A DNA stretch of 64,000 bases from Okapia johnstoni. Taxonomy: Eukaryota > Chordata > Mammalia > Artiodactyla > Giraffidae. Of the stretch, positions 44,100-55,311 are shown piece by piece; within the stretch, counting starts at the first letter, position 1, and every line of letters begins with the position of its first letter. The DNA lies in NCBI GenBank assembly GCA_024291935.2, contig JAGTYA010000025.1:10685501-10749500 (forward strand). Reading direction: 5' to 3'. Under the pieces are notes generated by a model, which was not told where the DNA came from, did no database searches, and saw only the letters and a program-made list of their open reading frames with translations. A program made the position numbers and the translations under genes.

Positions 44100-46830
44100 A
44101 CCAGGGAGACATGCGAGTGGACGCAGCTGAGCCCAGCCGTCGTCCGGCGGGCGGGGGCGAGCGGGCACTGGCTGGCCCGGTTGCCTTGGCTCTGGGAGGT
44201 CCAGGGCAGCCCAGCCCGAGGGCTGGAGGCAGGACCGGCCACCCTGGCGCCCTCCTCCAGGGCTCTGATGGGGACGGAGCAGGATGCTGGCGGAGTTCTG
44301 GGGTGACCGGGTGCCCGGCAGGCTTGGTGTGGCTGGCGGTCCCCCTGGCAGGCACTTGCCGCAGCACCCTGGGCACAGCGGAGGGACCTGGGCCCTGTCC
44401 CCAGCCCCTTGACTGTCTCCCTGGATGAGATACACTCAGCACTCAGCACAGGACTCTGCCACCGTGGGCCACGTGTGGGCCCCCACGCTGAGCCTGGACT
44501 CGGGCCCCAGGCTGCCCGTTTCACTGGCCTTGGCGGGTGAAGCGGCTTCACCTCTCCAGCCAGAGTTTCCCACCTGCAGATCCTAGAGGCTTAGCGGGAG
44601 GGCTGAGGGAGGGAACAGCGCCGGGGTCTGGCTCCCAGCCAGCTCGGGGTAAGCTGACTTCCCCCTCCACCAGCTGGGGGGTGCCCGGAACCAGGTGTGA
44701 TGGGGGTGGAGACGGAGGTGCAGCAGAGCTGGCCCGGGGCGGGGGCACCCCCCCACGTACCCAGCCTGTCCTAGCCCCACTCCCTCCCCCAGGGCTTGGT
44801 TCCAGCCTCTGCAGCTGCTGAAAGGACTCAGAGCTGGAGCAGTGGCTAGGGATCTCGTGTGACCTCAGACAAGGCTGGACTCCGCGTCTATAGGGGGTGA
44901 GCGGGGCTTCGAGACCCCGCCTATTTGGATAACACCTTGGGGCATATTTTTAACTTCAAGGGAAGGTTCTAGGAAGAATAAGGGATTGGAAGAGCCCCCC
45001 TCTTTCTTCCCACCCTCATTACCTGGCGTGTAAATTATATAAACTCTCCCTTGCTTCCTCCTTCCGTTCCTGCCTTCTTTTCTTCCCCAAATACTTGTGA
45101 CCACTTAGATGAAATGCCTACAGTAAAAATAAACAATAAAATATCAGGGTCAGGAAAAGCACAGTTTAGGATATCATGACCTGGCAAGAAAGAAAAAGAA
45201 CAGGAGAGAGATGTGCAGGGTCCTGCGGTCCTTTTGTGGAGATGAAAATGGCTGAGATTCCCAGCAGCCAAGGGGAAAAGGGAAAACCAGCCTCCCAGGT
45301 CTCTCTCAGTGTGAGAAGCCAGCATGTCAAGGACCATGGTTGTCTCTGCTGCTAGGGGAGAGTGTGTGGGAGCCCAGGGCCTCACCCTGAGTGGACAGAG
45401 GCATTGAGTGGTGAGAGGCATTGCAGGGCCAGGCCAAGGGCAGACAGTGAGGGCTGAGACTTCTCTTGGGTGGGAAGGCCAGCTGGCTGTGGGAACGGAG
45501 CGAGGAAAGCTCTCCCTGGAGTGAGTCAGCAGCTGCCTGTCCCTCCTCAGACCCTGGGACAGACCTCCCTGGGTGGGCACCTCGGAGGCCAGGCCGGGCA
45601 GAGGGCGAGTCCCTGGGCGCCCTTCCCTGTGGCCGCAGAGGGATTTTCCTATGTCCTGTTCTCTCCCGTGGTTTCCGGGGACTGGCACTCGGGAAACCTC
45701 AGGGCTTGTTTACAGGATGCGGTGGGCCCAGGCCTTGCTGGGGGTGGAGACTGCCTGCCAGAGCCTCGCCCATGAAGAGGAGCAGCCCCCCTCAGTCCCT
45801 CGTCTGCCGGGCGGGGGTCATTGCACAGCCCCCAGGGCTTGGGGGGCTCGGTCAGCGCCCCCTGGTGTTTGCGGGCACTGCTGCCCATATAGTGGTGACT
45901 GGCCACTGGTGACAGACGGCCAGCTCCAGGGGGGTTTGGGCACCACAACTGGCCCTGGGTTTACCACAAACCCCCAGTTAGTGCCTGTAGGGACAGGGAG
46001 CTGTGTGGTCACTTGGCAGGAGGGGCCTTGGGGCCGGGGGGGGGGGGCTTCAGGCTCCAGCAGATGCGCTCTGGTCTCTGGGTGCACACCCCACTTGGTT
46101 GGGGAGCCCCTGAGAGAGCCAAGGCCACTCCCAGAGACAGACAGACGGACAGAGTGGGCCAGCCCGCACTGGGGTTGGGGGATCCCAGCCCCCTGGGCCA
46201 TAGGGGTGGGGGTAGAGCTGAGTCAGCAGGTCTGCGGGGCGGGCAGGGCGGGCAGCGGCCACAGGGACAGACTGCAGGGCTGCGCTCGGACGGCGCATAG
46301 TTTCCCACTTGCGTCTTCAGATTCCGCGCCTCGTGCGCCTGTCGCCCTGGCCGGGCCGCTCACATCTGGAGAAGCGCGAGGTGTGTGGGGAGCAGGCTGC
46401 CTGGCCAGGCCTGGCCCCCCGCCAGTGCCGCGGCAGGGTCCCAGGGGACTCGGGCTGAGGTCACTGAGCGGGGCCCCCAGGCTCAGGGCGTCTCCGGGAC
46501 GGAGCTCCGGGGAGCGGGGCACAGAGCCCCCAGGCCCGCGGCAGCAGGGTGTCAGATGCGCAGCCACCGGCCAGCTGCTGAGTGTCTCTGGCCCGTTTCC
46601 TTGCCTGTTAGATGGGGGGCAGTCCCAGCAGGGCAGGCTTCGTGGGGTGATCCTGAGGGGGTCCCAGTCAGCACCCGGAGGCCGGTAACGCGGTATGGGG
46701 AGCCCAGGCTCGTGACTCAACGCCACCCCCCAGCAGAGTCTGGAAGCAGCTCAGCCCTTTCTATCGCGTAAGTGACTTTTAGGGTTTTTCTGAGATTCAA
46801 TGAGTCGGTGCCTGTGGGCCTGCAGGCGGG
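44100..46830. other. Intron-like stretch with one CpG-dense patch
   Basis: There is no supported exon. An AT-richer part at 44920-45180 is unassigned. A CpG-dense patch lies at 46255-46380. A 13-G run is at about 46038-46050. The 371-codon + frame at 45573-46688 has low-complexity Gly/Pro/Arg/Ser content and no domain, so it is not called. Confidence 0.4.
46255..46380. promoter_or_regulatory. CpG-dense patch
   Basis: Roughly a dozen CpG dinucleotides in about 125 bp (e.g. CTGCGCTCGGACGGCGC, TTCCGCGCCTCGTGCGCC, GAAGCGCGAG), far denser than the flanks, where CpG is depleted. It could be an unmethylated regulatory site. No exon structure is seen. Confidence 0.3.
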
Positions 46831-46834
46831 ATAG

Positions 46835-46836
<2 letters not shown>

Positions 46837-46878
<42 letters not shown>
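46837..46878. repeat. (GT)21 microsatellite
   Basis: Uninterrupted GT dinucleotide run, 42 bp, preceded by GGGG and ending at GACAGG. Uninterrupted arrays of this length are usually polymorphic. Confidence 0.97.
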
Positions 46879-46880
<2 letters not shown>

Positions 46881-47864
46881 CAGGTCGTGCAGGAAAATCA
46901 CTTATGCATCTGGCGTTATTTGGGGAATGAGAGATCGGTTTCTGCCCTGGGGGAGCCGGTGGGGCATTTGAGCTGCAGTGGAGGTGGGGGGTGTTTGAGC
47001 TGCCAGTTGGGGGGCGGGGAACAGGGCAGCCCCCTTGGGACACAGGCTGGGGATGGGGCGGTAGGGAGCTTGGCCGAGCAGACCCTGCCCCCGGCATCTG
47101 GGAAGGAGGGCTGGGGCACAGCTGGCAGCCAGGCTCTGGGGGCATCCAGGGAGTGTCCCTGACAGTGAGCCGTCTGAGGCCCCTGCGCAGGGCCTGTGTG
47201 TACACCTTGCGGGCGGGGGCTCGCGGCCTACATTCCAGGCTCTCCTGACCCCCACTCTCTAGGCAGCCGGGGCAGGATATCCGAGCTGCCCCTCTGAGCT
47301 CACACAGACCCTCAGGCTTCAGACCCCCTGAGCCTTAGCCCTGCCGTCTTCCCTCCCCTGCCTGCCTCCTCCACCTGCTGCTCCCTCGCCTGCCCTTCCT
47401 CCACGGAGTCTCTGTGCACAACTTGAAGACCTACTCAGTGCCTGGCACCTACCCTGGGAGGGGCACTGTCTGCCCCGCCTCCCCGCCGCCTGGGGCACAG
47501 GAGGTGCCAGGGCCCCAAGGATCTGGCATTATTAATTTCCTATCGGGGTCACTGGGGGGCCCTTCTTGGTGGGGTGGCTCTCACCCTCGGGGAGCCGGGC
47601 GGGGAGGTGGCAGAGGTGGGCACAGGCCACCCCAGCAGGTGCGGAAAGCTGGAGCACCTACTGTGCGCTGGGCCCCGGGGACCCAGCAGTGAGGACACGG
47701 ATGGCCGGGTCTCACGGGGCTGATGTCCGAGCTAGAGCTGAACGATAAATAAACAGATGAAGACGTCTTCAAACAGGGACTTGGGGAGGAGGGTGAGACT
47801 GGGAGGAGTGATGGAGCGGCCGGGCAGAAGGGGCCACGTGACCTGGTGGTCCAGAGAGGCCTCC

Positions 47865-48410
47865 CCAAGTGCCCGTCAGCTGAAGAGCGGACCCGTCCCT
47901 GCAGCAGAATGTTGTCAGCTGTAAAAAGGGGTGACGTGCTGGTACACACTGTGATACGGACAAACCTTGAGAATCTCAGACTGAGGGATGGGGGCCGGTC
48001 GTGCAAGGCCACAGAGTGTCTGGTTCCACTTCCACGAACGTCCACAGGAGGCGAGTTTGCTGATCCAGGAATACATGAGAGCTTGTCCAGGCTGGGGAGG
48101 GATGCAGAGGGGACTGCCTAATGGGTGTTTCTTTCTGAGATGATGAAAACATTCCAGCCTTAGATGGTGGTGATGTTTGCATGACTCTAAATACACTGAA
48201 AACATTGACTTGCATGCGTAGTTTTTTGAATTTTTAATCTGGCTGCACTGCGAGGCATGTGCAATCCTAGTTCTCTGACCAGGGATTGAACCCTGGAAGC
48301 GCTGAGCCCAGCCATGGAGCTGTCAGGGAGGTCCTGTGAGTGGCACACTTTAAATGGGTGAATGTTACGGAACATGAGTTCTATCTCAGCGAAACTGTTT
48401 TTAAAACAAG
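47865..48410 (+). mobile_element. L1 LINE 3' fragment split by a SINE
   Basis: Sense L1M, degraded: 'aagtgcccgtcagctgaagagcgg', 'gtacacactgtgatacggacaaaccttgagaatctcagactgagg', 'gatgatgaaaacattccagccttagatggtggtgatg'. It continues after the SINE with 'actttaaatgggtgaatgttacggaacatgagttctatctcagcgaaactg'. It is interrupted at 48221-48335. Confidence 0.75.
48221..48335 (-). mobile_element. CHR-type SINE fragment inside L1
   Basis: 'gttttttgaatttttaatctggctgcactgcgaggcatgtg', 'tagttctctgaccagggattgaaccctgg', 'tgtcagggaggtcc' is an antisense CHR-type SINE, shortened. It sits within the L1 3' UTR, so it is the younger insertion. Confidence 0.75.
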
Positions 48411-50400
48411 ACAGAGGAAAGAAGCACCTGAGTAAGGGGGTGGCCTTGAGCTGAGAGTGGCAGGAAGGAGCGAACTCAGCAGGTGCCAACGCCCTGAGCT
48501 GGAGCACTTAGGGCAAGGTGGGGGTGGGGGGGGTAGGGGATGGATGTGCCGTCCACAGGGCCCCGGGTCAGGTCGAGGACTTCAGAATTGGCTGAGACAG
48601 GCAGGGTGCCAAGCAGGATAAAGCCAGGACCTGCTTTCTGTTTCAAAACAATCAGGCTGCCGCGAGGAAACAGACTAGGGGCGTGGGCTGGAGGGGCTGG
48701 AGGGAGCAGTCGGAGATGATGGGGGGGGCTGCCCCAGGGGGACGGATTGCCCCATGGGGATGACCTCCTGGAGGAGGGGTCTGGACACGGCCTCCAGGAG
48801 TGAGGGATGGGCCGGGCAGTGACCGGCAGTGGCCAGGGGCTCTGCAGGTGGGGGACCGGGAGCTGAGTGCGAGGAGGCCTCGGGGGGCCCACCCGGCCAC
48901 CAGGAGGCCAGCTGACCGCCCCACCCCTGGTCCCCTGTGGGCCAGAGCAGCTTTGAGGCTAAGTAGGGCAGAGTCCTCCAGGCCACCTGTCGTCCGCCTT
49001 TGTCAGCCTGCTCAGGCTGGCCCGCAGCGAGAGGGTCAGCGCTGAGTAGCCGGAGACCCAGCCAGGCCCTGCACTTCTGAACAAAGCGGCCTCGAGGAAA
49101 CTCGAGTGGCCCTGAAACGCGATCGGCCGCGAGAGACCAGCCAGCAGGGAGCTGTATTATTCATTGAGCAGAGCCCCTGGGGCCTGCCTGGTCTCTGGCC
49201 ACCTGGACGGAGCGCCCCTGGGGCAGTGTCCGGCGGCTGAGGGTGGCGGGGCCCGAGGGTGCCCGGGGCGTGGTTTCCTGGATGCGGGCTGAGCAGGGAG
49301 GAAGTGGGACGTCAGGCCCCAATCTGCAAGGCCCCGCAGCTGGTGCCCTGGGGCCGCGGACGCAGGCAGGGCGCAGGAAGACCGCAGGCCTCTCCCCAGG
49401 GACTGTGAGTACAGCCACCGCCCTCCCCAGGGGGGCAGGGATGGGGCTCGGGCACCTGGGCGACCTGCGGGGGCGCCAACCGTCCTGGGGCAGTGGCTGG
49501 GCGGAGGGTCTCTTTCAACCCCCCAGGGCTTCGGGCCACTTCCTGGGACTGTTTTCTGCCCCCGCTTCTCAGCTCCTGGACAAGGTGGCATGGTCCGTGG
49601 CCGGGTGTTTCACACAGTGGCCCGGAAAGGCAGTCGCAGCTGCAGGAGGGAAGTTCTCTGGCTTACCTGGGGGTGAGACCTGCCCAAGACCCTGGAGGGG
49701 GGGAATGGCCAGAGCCCCTCAACTCACCCAGGCCGCGGTTCTCTGCCTGGGGCCCCACGACCACCGAGAGAAAGAGAGACTCTGGCCCGTGCCCATTTCA
49801 CAGCCGAGTCAACTGAGGCCCCAGAGGCCCCAAAGTGTGGTGGGTGGAGCCCCCATCCCCCAGGGAGCACACTCTCAGGGCACACATAGGCTGCGGCAAG
49901 GGGACAGAGGACGTCCCTGGGCTCCGGGACCTGGGCTTCCTGTCTGCCCATCAGTTCACTGGGGTCCACTTTGTCCTGAGTGGGCTCTGCCCCAGGGAGA
50001 CCCCTGCCTGCTCCACTGACAACCGTGGCTTCTTTCTGAACTGGTCCAGTGTGGAGCCGTGAGGCTGGAGGGACTGGGGACAGTCCTACTAGGGGGGCAG
50101 CTCTGTGCACTCGGAACAGAGACTTGGTGAGGGGCGGGTGGGGTGCGGCCCTCAGGAAATCCCCGGGTGAGCTGGGACCTGGCCACCTGGCCCTCAGGGA
50201 GATTCCCCGCCCCGTGCGGCTGTCACCCCTGGTGACCTGAGGGCGTGTGTGCAGCGTCCCAGGCCGGAGTGTGTAGCGGACCTAGGGTTTGGACCCGGAG
50301 CAACCCCCACCCCCTCAGTGCATGGCACTACTGTCTGCGGGGGACAGGGGTCAATGCTCCCGTGATGACCCCATCGCTGGGTCCGCTTCTCCCTTTGCAG
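48411..50400. other. GC-rich intron-like stretch
   Basis: No supported coding exon. A CpG-richer patch at about 49085-49440 includes 'ctgaaacgcgatcggccgcgagag' and a donor-like GACT|GTGAGT at 49404/49405, which could mark an unrecognised non-coding exon. A 258-codon + frame at 49243-50019 has no domain and is not called. Confidence 0.4.
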
Positions 50401-50403
50401 GCG

Positions 50404-50503
50404 GTTGGACTCCAGTCCTAAGGAGGGGGTCTCCGCTCCACAGGCCCCCTGGAGTTGGACTCCAGTCCTAAGGAGGGGGTCTCCGCTCCACAGGCCCCCT
50501 GGA
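50404..50503. repeat. Perfect 50-bp tandem duplication
   Basis: Two identical 50-bp copies (50404-50453 and 50454-50503), each beginning GTTGGACTCCAGTCCTAAGG and ending GGCCCCCTGGA. Identity means the duplication is recent or recently homogenised, or an assembly artefact. Confidence 0.95.
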
Positions 50504-50777
50504 GCCCGGACTGGGGTGGGGGACGCACGGCTGCGGGATGAGCTCCATCCAGGGCTGCCCTCTGAGCTGGGGCCGACAAAGGCTCCCCCTGACCCAGGCA
50601 CAGGGCTGCCCGCTGACCCCCTGGGCCAGGGGCCATGGCAGGATCCTGGTGGTCAGGTCCCAGGATACAGCGGCGGGGCCTGGCCAGGCAGATGGACGGT
50701 GGCTGGCAGAGGACTGCTGCCCCGAGGGCAGGCGGAAGCAGGGTGATCCGGGCCGGGACAGTGGGGTCTGGGCGGGC

Positions 50778-51009
50778 ACTTTGGTTGGCTCTCGGGGGGC
50801 CCTGGGCAGGTGCTGTGGTTGGCTCTCGGGGGGCCCTGGGCAGGTGCTGTGGTTGGCTCTCGGAGGACCCTGGGTGGGTGCTTTGGTTGGCTCTCGAGGG
50901 GCCCTGGGTGGGTGCTTTGGTTGGCTCTCAGGGGGCCCTGGGCAGGCGCTGTTGTTGGCTCTCGGGGGGCCCTGGGCAGGCGCTGTGGTTGGCTCTCGGG
51001 GGGCCTCAG
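50778..51009. repeat. 34-bp minisatellite, about 7 copies
   Basis: Unit of 34 bp built on TTGGTTGGCTCTCGGGGGG and CCCTGGGCAGGTGCTG. Seven copies of GGCTCTC are present, with the last unit partial. Substitutions group the middle copies (GGGTGGGTGCTT) apart from the outer ones (GGGCAGG). Frames on both strands are open through it and are artefacts. Confidence 0.95.
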
Positions 51010-51861
51010 ACAAGCTGCTTTCCCTCCCGGGCCGCCCATCCTCGCTTGCCCCCCAGGCCACGGAGTCGTGAGCCGAGCCCCCTGCCGCTCCGCGCACTCT
51101 CAGCACCTCACGTGTCCCTAAACCCAAGCATTCCACAAGCATTTATTGAGCGCCTACTGTGAGCCAAGCACTGCGTCGTCTCTGGGGGTCTGAAAGGGTC
51201 GAACAAACCGGATAAAAAGGCACAGAAGGGGGTGAATGGCAGGGCGGGGGGCCCCCGCTGCGAATGTGGCTTATTTTCATAGGTGCGTGGGGCCCGTTTG
51301 ACACAAAGCCGCCAGCAGACCCGATGCACGGCCTCACAGGTGTCAGAGCTCAGGTACGAGAGGAGCTGAAGCATCAAGAAGTAGGTAGACTGAAGGCGAT
51401 TGGAAGAGCAGGCGGCGGGCAGAGGGCCACCGCCATGCGGGCCCGTGGGGGCCCAGGGCCCTGAGCAGAGTGGGGCGGGGCTGAGCTCCGCGTCAGCGCC
51501 CGGCTGTGGGGAGCCGCGCGGGGCGTCCTGGCCATTCCCTCTCCTGAAACTTCCCAAAGTCCCCGGACGGAGTCCCCGCTGCAGCGTGACCTCCTCAGCC
51601 CGGTTCTGCTAAAGCAGGGCCTCAGGCTCAGCCCTCCTTCCTGCTGACCCTCAGAGGCAGCGGGTCACCAGTGTGTAGGCGTCCAGGTCTGTCAGTCCTG
51701 GCTCTGCACCCCGTCCACATGGGCCTGGTCCACTCTGCTTTCTCTGCTTCGCGGTCACCAGATAAGTTCAGGTCGGTGGGGGTCCTTTCCCTGCACACCT
51801 TGAAGGGTCCAAACCCTTGGAGAGTTTTTTCCCCGGGCCTGGACATTTATCTGCAGGTGAT
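51010..51861. other. Intron-like stretch with an old repeat clause
   Basis: 'acaagcatttattgagcgcctactgtgagccaagcactgcgtc' at about 51136-51178 is a common mammal-wide repeat clause (family not assigned). There is no exon. Confidence 0.45.
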
Positions 51862-51873
51862 ACTTTCCCCTAA

Positions 51874-52191
51874 GGGCTTCTCTGATAGCTCAGTTGGTAA
51901 AGAATCTGCCTGCAATGCAGGAGACCCCGGTTCAATTCCTGGGTCGGGAAGATCCGCTGTAAAGGGATAGGCTACCCACTCCAGGATTCTTGGGCTTCCC
52001 TAGTGGCTCAGCTGGTAAAGAATCCGCCTGCAATGTGGGAGACCTGGGTTCGATCCCTGGCTTGGGTAGATCCCCTGGAGAAGAGAAAGGCTACCCATTC
52101 CAGTATTCTGGCCTGGAGAATTCCATGGACTGTATAATCAGTCCATGGTGTCGCAGAGTCAGAGATGACTGAGCAACTTTCACTTCACTTC
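51874..52191 (+). mobile_element. Composite (dimeric) Bov-tA SINE with target-site duplication
   Basis: Two tRNA-derived heads in tandem: the first at 51874-51991 ('gggcttctctgatagctcagttggtaaagaatc') stops after 'actccaggattctt', and a second full unit starts at 51992 ('gggcttccctagtggctcagctggtaaagaatcc') and ends in 'gagcaactttcacttcacttc'. The whole is flanked by ACTTTCCCCT at 51862-51871 and 52192-52201, so both units inserted as one. This is a known composite Bov-tA arrangement in ruminants. Confidence 0.92.
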
Positions 52192-52201
52192 ACTTTCCCC
52201 T

Positions 52202-54029
52202 GGAGCATGGCCTGGGTGGGACACAGAGACCATGGAGCTGCCTGGCCCCCACCCTACACTGTCTGCTGGATACCTGCTGGCCTCATCGTGTTTGGAACCC
52301 CTTCTGTTTGAAGAGAGCCAGGGCTACGTAGAACCCCAGCGTCAGAGAGCCGGAGCATGTGGGCCTTCAGACCCCTGCTCAAAAACAAGGCCACAGTCAC
52401 AGCGGGAGGACTGTCCAGGCATGGGTGCGGGGTGTCTGGAGCTCCAGGGGCCCCCAGGCTGGGACCCGGGAACACTGGGCACCGTCTGCACACCGTCAGC
52501 CAGGTGCAGGCAGCAGGGCGGGTCCACACGGCTGCCTTCACTCCCTGAGTTCCGTGAGTGTGGGCCAGGCCACCCTGAGGTCGCCTCTGACCTTCACCAA
52601 GAGTCTGTGGGGGGTCATCAGCCTCCTTCAATGGAGGAGCATAGCAGTGCCCAGAGATCCCCATCAGTGCAACATCGCCTGCCTCTAGGACAGCAGTGAG
52701 ACGCTAAGGCTGGCAGAGCGGAGTGCCTGGGCTGCACCCAGAGGGCTGGCTGGGGCGCTGGGCCGTGGCTGGGCAGCAGAAGCAGGCTGAGGGCCCAGAC
52801 TCCGCATGAGCCCGTCTGTGCAGCCTTCTGGGGCATGTGCCCTAGGGGTTCAGGTCACCTCACCAGCTTCCCGGTAGAGGCCCTTTAGCTGCAGGTGACA
52901 GAAAAATTGGGGTCAAACAGGCTTGTCTATAAAAGGGGCTTCTCCGATTCATGGAACTGAAAAGTCTGGGGGTAATGGCTTCAGGAATGGCTGGACCCAG
53001 GAGCTAGGTTTATGTACTGGGTTTGGACTCTTCAGCTCTCTCTTTGCTTTCCTCTCTGCTGGCTTCGCGTTGGCCTTCTCCACGTGGGTGCATGGCACAT
53101 GTGCGGAGTGCTCCCCAACCCTGTGGTGGGCCAGCTGCAGGGCCAGGCAGGGGGGTGAGCCTCACGCTGCTTCTGTCCCGGCATGTTGTTGACAGTGCCC
53201 TGGGGGAGAGGGGACAGGAAAGAGGAAGTTAGGACACCGGCAGTCAGAGGTGACCGAGGGTGAGCTCCAAGGACTGTGGGAGCCCCAAGGAGCAGCAGTG
53301 GAGTTGATATCCAGACAGCTTCCCCCGAGGGTTCCTGGAGGAGGTGGCAGCTGAGCTAAATTTTGAGGCCGTGGAGTTGACCTGGAGAGTGAGAAGCGAG
53401 AGAGCAGGAGTCCTGTGGTTCATCCTGGGGCTCAGGCCAGCTCAGGACCTGCAGCAGGGGGGTGAGCGAGCTGTGCCCAGCTCCTGGGGCACCTGCCCAG
53501 GCCCAGAGGTCAGGACAGCTGCCTGAGGGTGAGAAGGACAGGGTGACAGGGCCTACGTGTGGGTGAAAGCTGGCCCGGGGAAGAAAAGAGCACTTAGTGA
53601 GCACCTACTGTGTGCCCATAACTTTCTATCTGCTGCCTCGTCCCGGCCACACAACGGCCCTGGAGGTTTCTTGTCCCCTCTTTGCAGAGGAGGAGCGGCG
53701 GCTGGATTGGAACAAGGCTTTTGCAAGCCACCCGTCTTTCCCCACAAAGGCAGAATGTGCGCCTCGCCCGTCGGCCAGGGTCAGCAGCCTCTGCTCAACC
53801 AGCAAGAGACTGCAGGCTGTCCCCGGCCGTGGCACATGGGGAAGTCACCATGTTCAAAACAGTAGTGTGTTGAAACACCTTCCCAGCAGGCTGACCACCA
53901 GGCCTCCCATCACACCAGCAGCAAACACAGTCAACATGAAACCCAGAGGCCCGCACGCCGCGGTGGCCACGGACGGTCACCCGCTCTGAGCAGCCAGGAA
54001 ACCTGCTTGGCTCTGAATCTTAAAAGCGA
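52202..54029. other. Intron-like stretch with an ancient repeat
   Basis: 52885-53190 carries an old repeat: 'ttagctgcaggtgacagaaaaattggggtcaaacaggcttg', 'cataaaaggggcttctccg'-type wording, 'tggaactgaaaagtctgggggtaatggcttcaggaatggctggacccagg', 'ctctttgctttcctctctgctggcttcgc'. The same family recurs at 55905-56200. MIR/L2-like clauses occur near 53595-53680 ('gagcacctactgtgtgcc'). No exon is seen. Confidence 0.45.
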
Positions 54030-54337
54030 TTTTTTTTTTGGCTGGGCTGAGTCGTCGTTGCTTTGCGCAGGTTTCTCTACCTGCAACAAGTGGGGGCTGC
54101 TCTTGGTTGTGGTGTGCGGGCTTCTCAGTGCGGTGGTTTCTCTTGTTGCAGAGCGTGGGTTCTAGGTACTCCAGCTTCCGTGGTAGCGGCTCGTGGGCTC
54201 CAGAGCGCAGGCTCGGTCCTAGTGGCTCATGGGCTTAGTTGCTCCGCAGCATCTGGAACCTTCCTGGAACAGGGATCAGACCAGTGTCCCCTGCGTTGGC
54301 AGGCAGATTCTTATCCACTGTTCCACCAGGGAAGTCC
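54030..54337 (-). mobile_element. CHR-type tRNA-derived SINE, full length
   Basis: Poly-T start (54031-54039, antisense tail), a long body in reverse ('ggtttctctacctgcaacaagtgggggctgc', 'ggtttctcttgttgcagagc', 'gggcttagttgctccgcagc') and the antisense head 'ttcttatccactgttccaccagggaagtcc'. It is about 308 bp, the longest copy in the window. Confidence 0.92.
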
Positions 54338-54439
54338 TTAAGCAGCGAATTTTTAAAGCCCTGCTCAGCCGCCCCTAAAGCGTGTTGACTTGCAGCAGAG
54401 ATAAGCCTGGGAGGTGGAGGGTCAGCGCCCAGCCCCCAC

Positions 54440-54600
54440 GCGGGTGGCTGTGACTCCCTGGGCAGCCCCTGTGCCTCTCTGAGCCTCAGTTTCCTCCTCT
54501 GCAAACTGCAGATCACGTTTTGCAAGGTGAGGATTAAATAACACTGTACGTGGGCGTGTCCACGTGTCATGACGTCGCAGTGGCTCCACGAATGTCAATG
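54440..54600 (+). repeat. MIR SINE fragment
   Basis: 'cctctctgagcctcagtttcctcctctgcaaactgcagatcacg...ggtgaggattaaataac' is sense MIR. Confidence 0.7.
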
Positions 54601-54649
54601 GTTACGTGGAGTAAAACGGCTGTTCTCAGTGTGATTATAATATTGTTAT

Positions 54650-55087
54650 TTCTTAATTTTTAATAGTTGTTTTGGCTGTGACAGATCCCAGCTGTGGCAT
54701 GCAGGGTCTTTGATCTTCCTTGTGGCACGCGGGACCTTTAATTGCCAGATCTTCTCTGTAGCTCAGGTGGTAAAGAATCTGCCTGCAGTACAGGAGACCC
54801 TGGGTTCGATCCCTGGGTCAGGAAGATCCTCTGGAGAAGGGATAGGCTACCCACTCCAGTGTTCTTGCCTGGAGAATTCTATGGACAGAGGAGCCTGGCA
54901 GGCCACAATCCATGGGGCGCAGAGTCGGACACGACTGAGCACCTGACGCTCCAAGGCTACTCCAGCTGCAGCAGGTGAACTGTTGGTTGCAGCCCGTGGG
55001 CGCTAGTTCCCTGATTAGGGATCGAACCTGGGCCCCCTGACTTGCGGGCGCAGAGGCTTAGCCACTGGAGCACCAGGGAAGTGCTCC
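54650..55087 (-). mobile_element. CHR-type SINE interrupted by a Bov-tA
   Basis: The antisense CHR tail and body lie at 54650-54748 ('ttaatagttgttttggctgtgac', 'cttccttgtggcacgcggg') and resume at 54949-55087 ('tgttggttgcagcccgtggg', 'ttagccactggagcaccagggaagtg'). The two halves are colinear once 54749-54948 is removed. Confidence 0.85.
54749..54948 (+). mobile_element. Bov-tA SINE nested in a CHR SINE
   Basis: Sense Bov-tA: 'cttctctgtagctcaggtggtaaagaatctgcctgcagtacagg', 'gggttcgatccctgggtcaggaagatcc', 'cagagtcggacacgactgagc'. Its position inside a CHR copy shows it is younger. Confidence 0.93.
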
Positions 55088-55311
55088 AACGTTTTTAAAA
55101 TTGTCATTTTTGCAATCATGGGTTTGAGCCAAGGGGGATATTGTTTGCTTCGGATTATAAGCCGCCAGAGGGCAGGCCCCAGGCCGATGAGACCCGACGG
55201 TCAGGAAGTGCACTTGGAGAGTTCACAGCAGATGGTGAACCTGTCACATCCAAAGTCAGCACAGGTGTTCTTTTCCTCAAAGATTCCATGAGACCACAGA
55301 AATGCCGCTGA

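Noticed and set aside
45573..46688. 371-codon + frame, the longest in the window
   Set aside because: GC-driven composition (Gly, Pro, Arg, Ser), no domain, and overlapping open frames on both strands. No splice or promoter logic.
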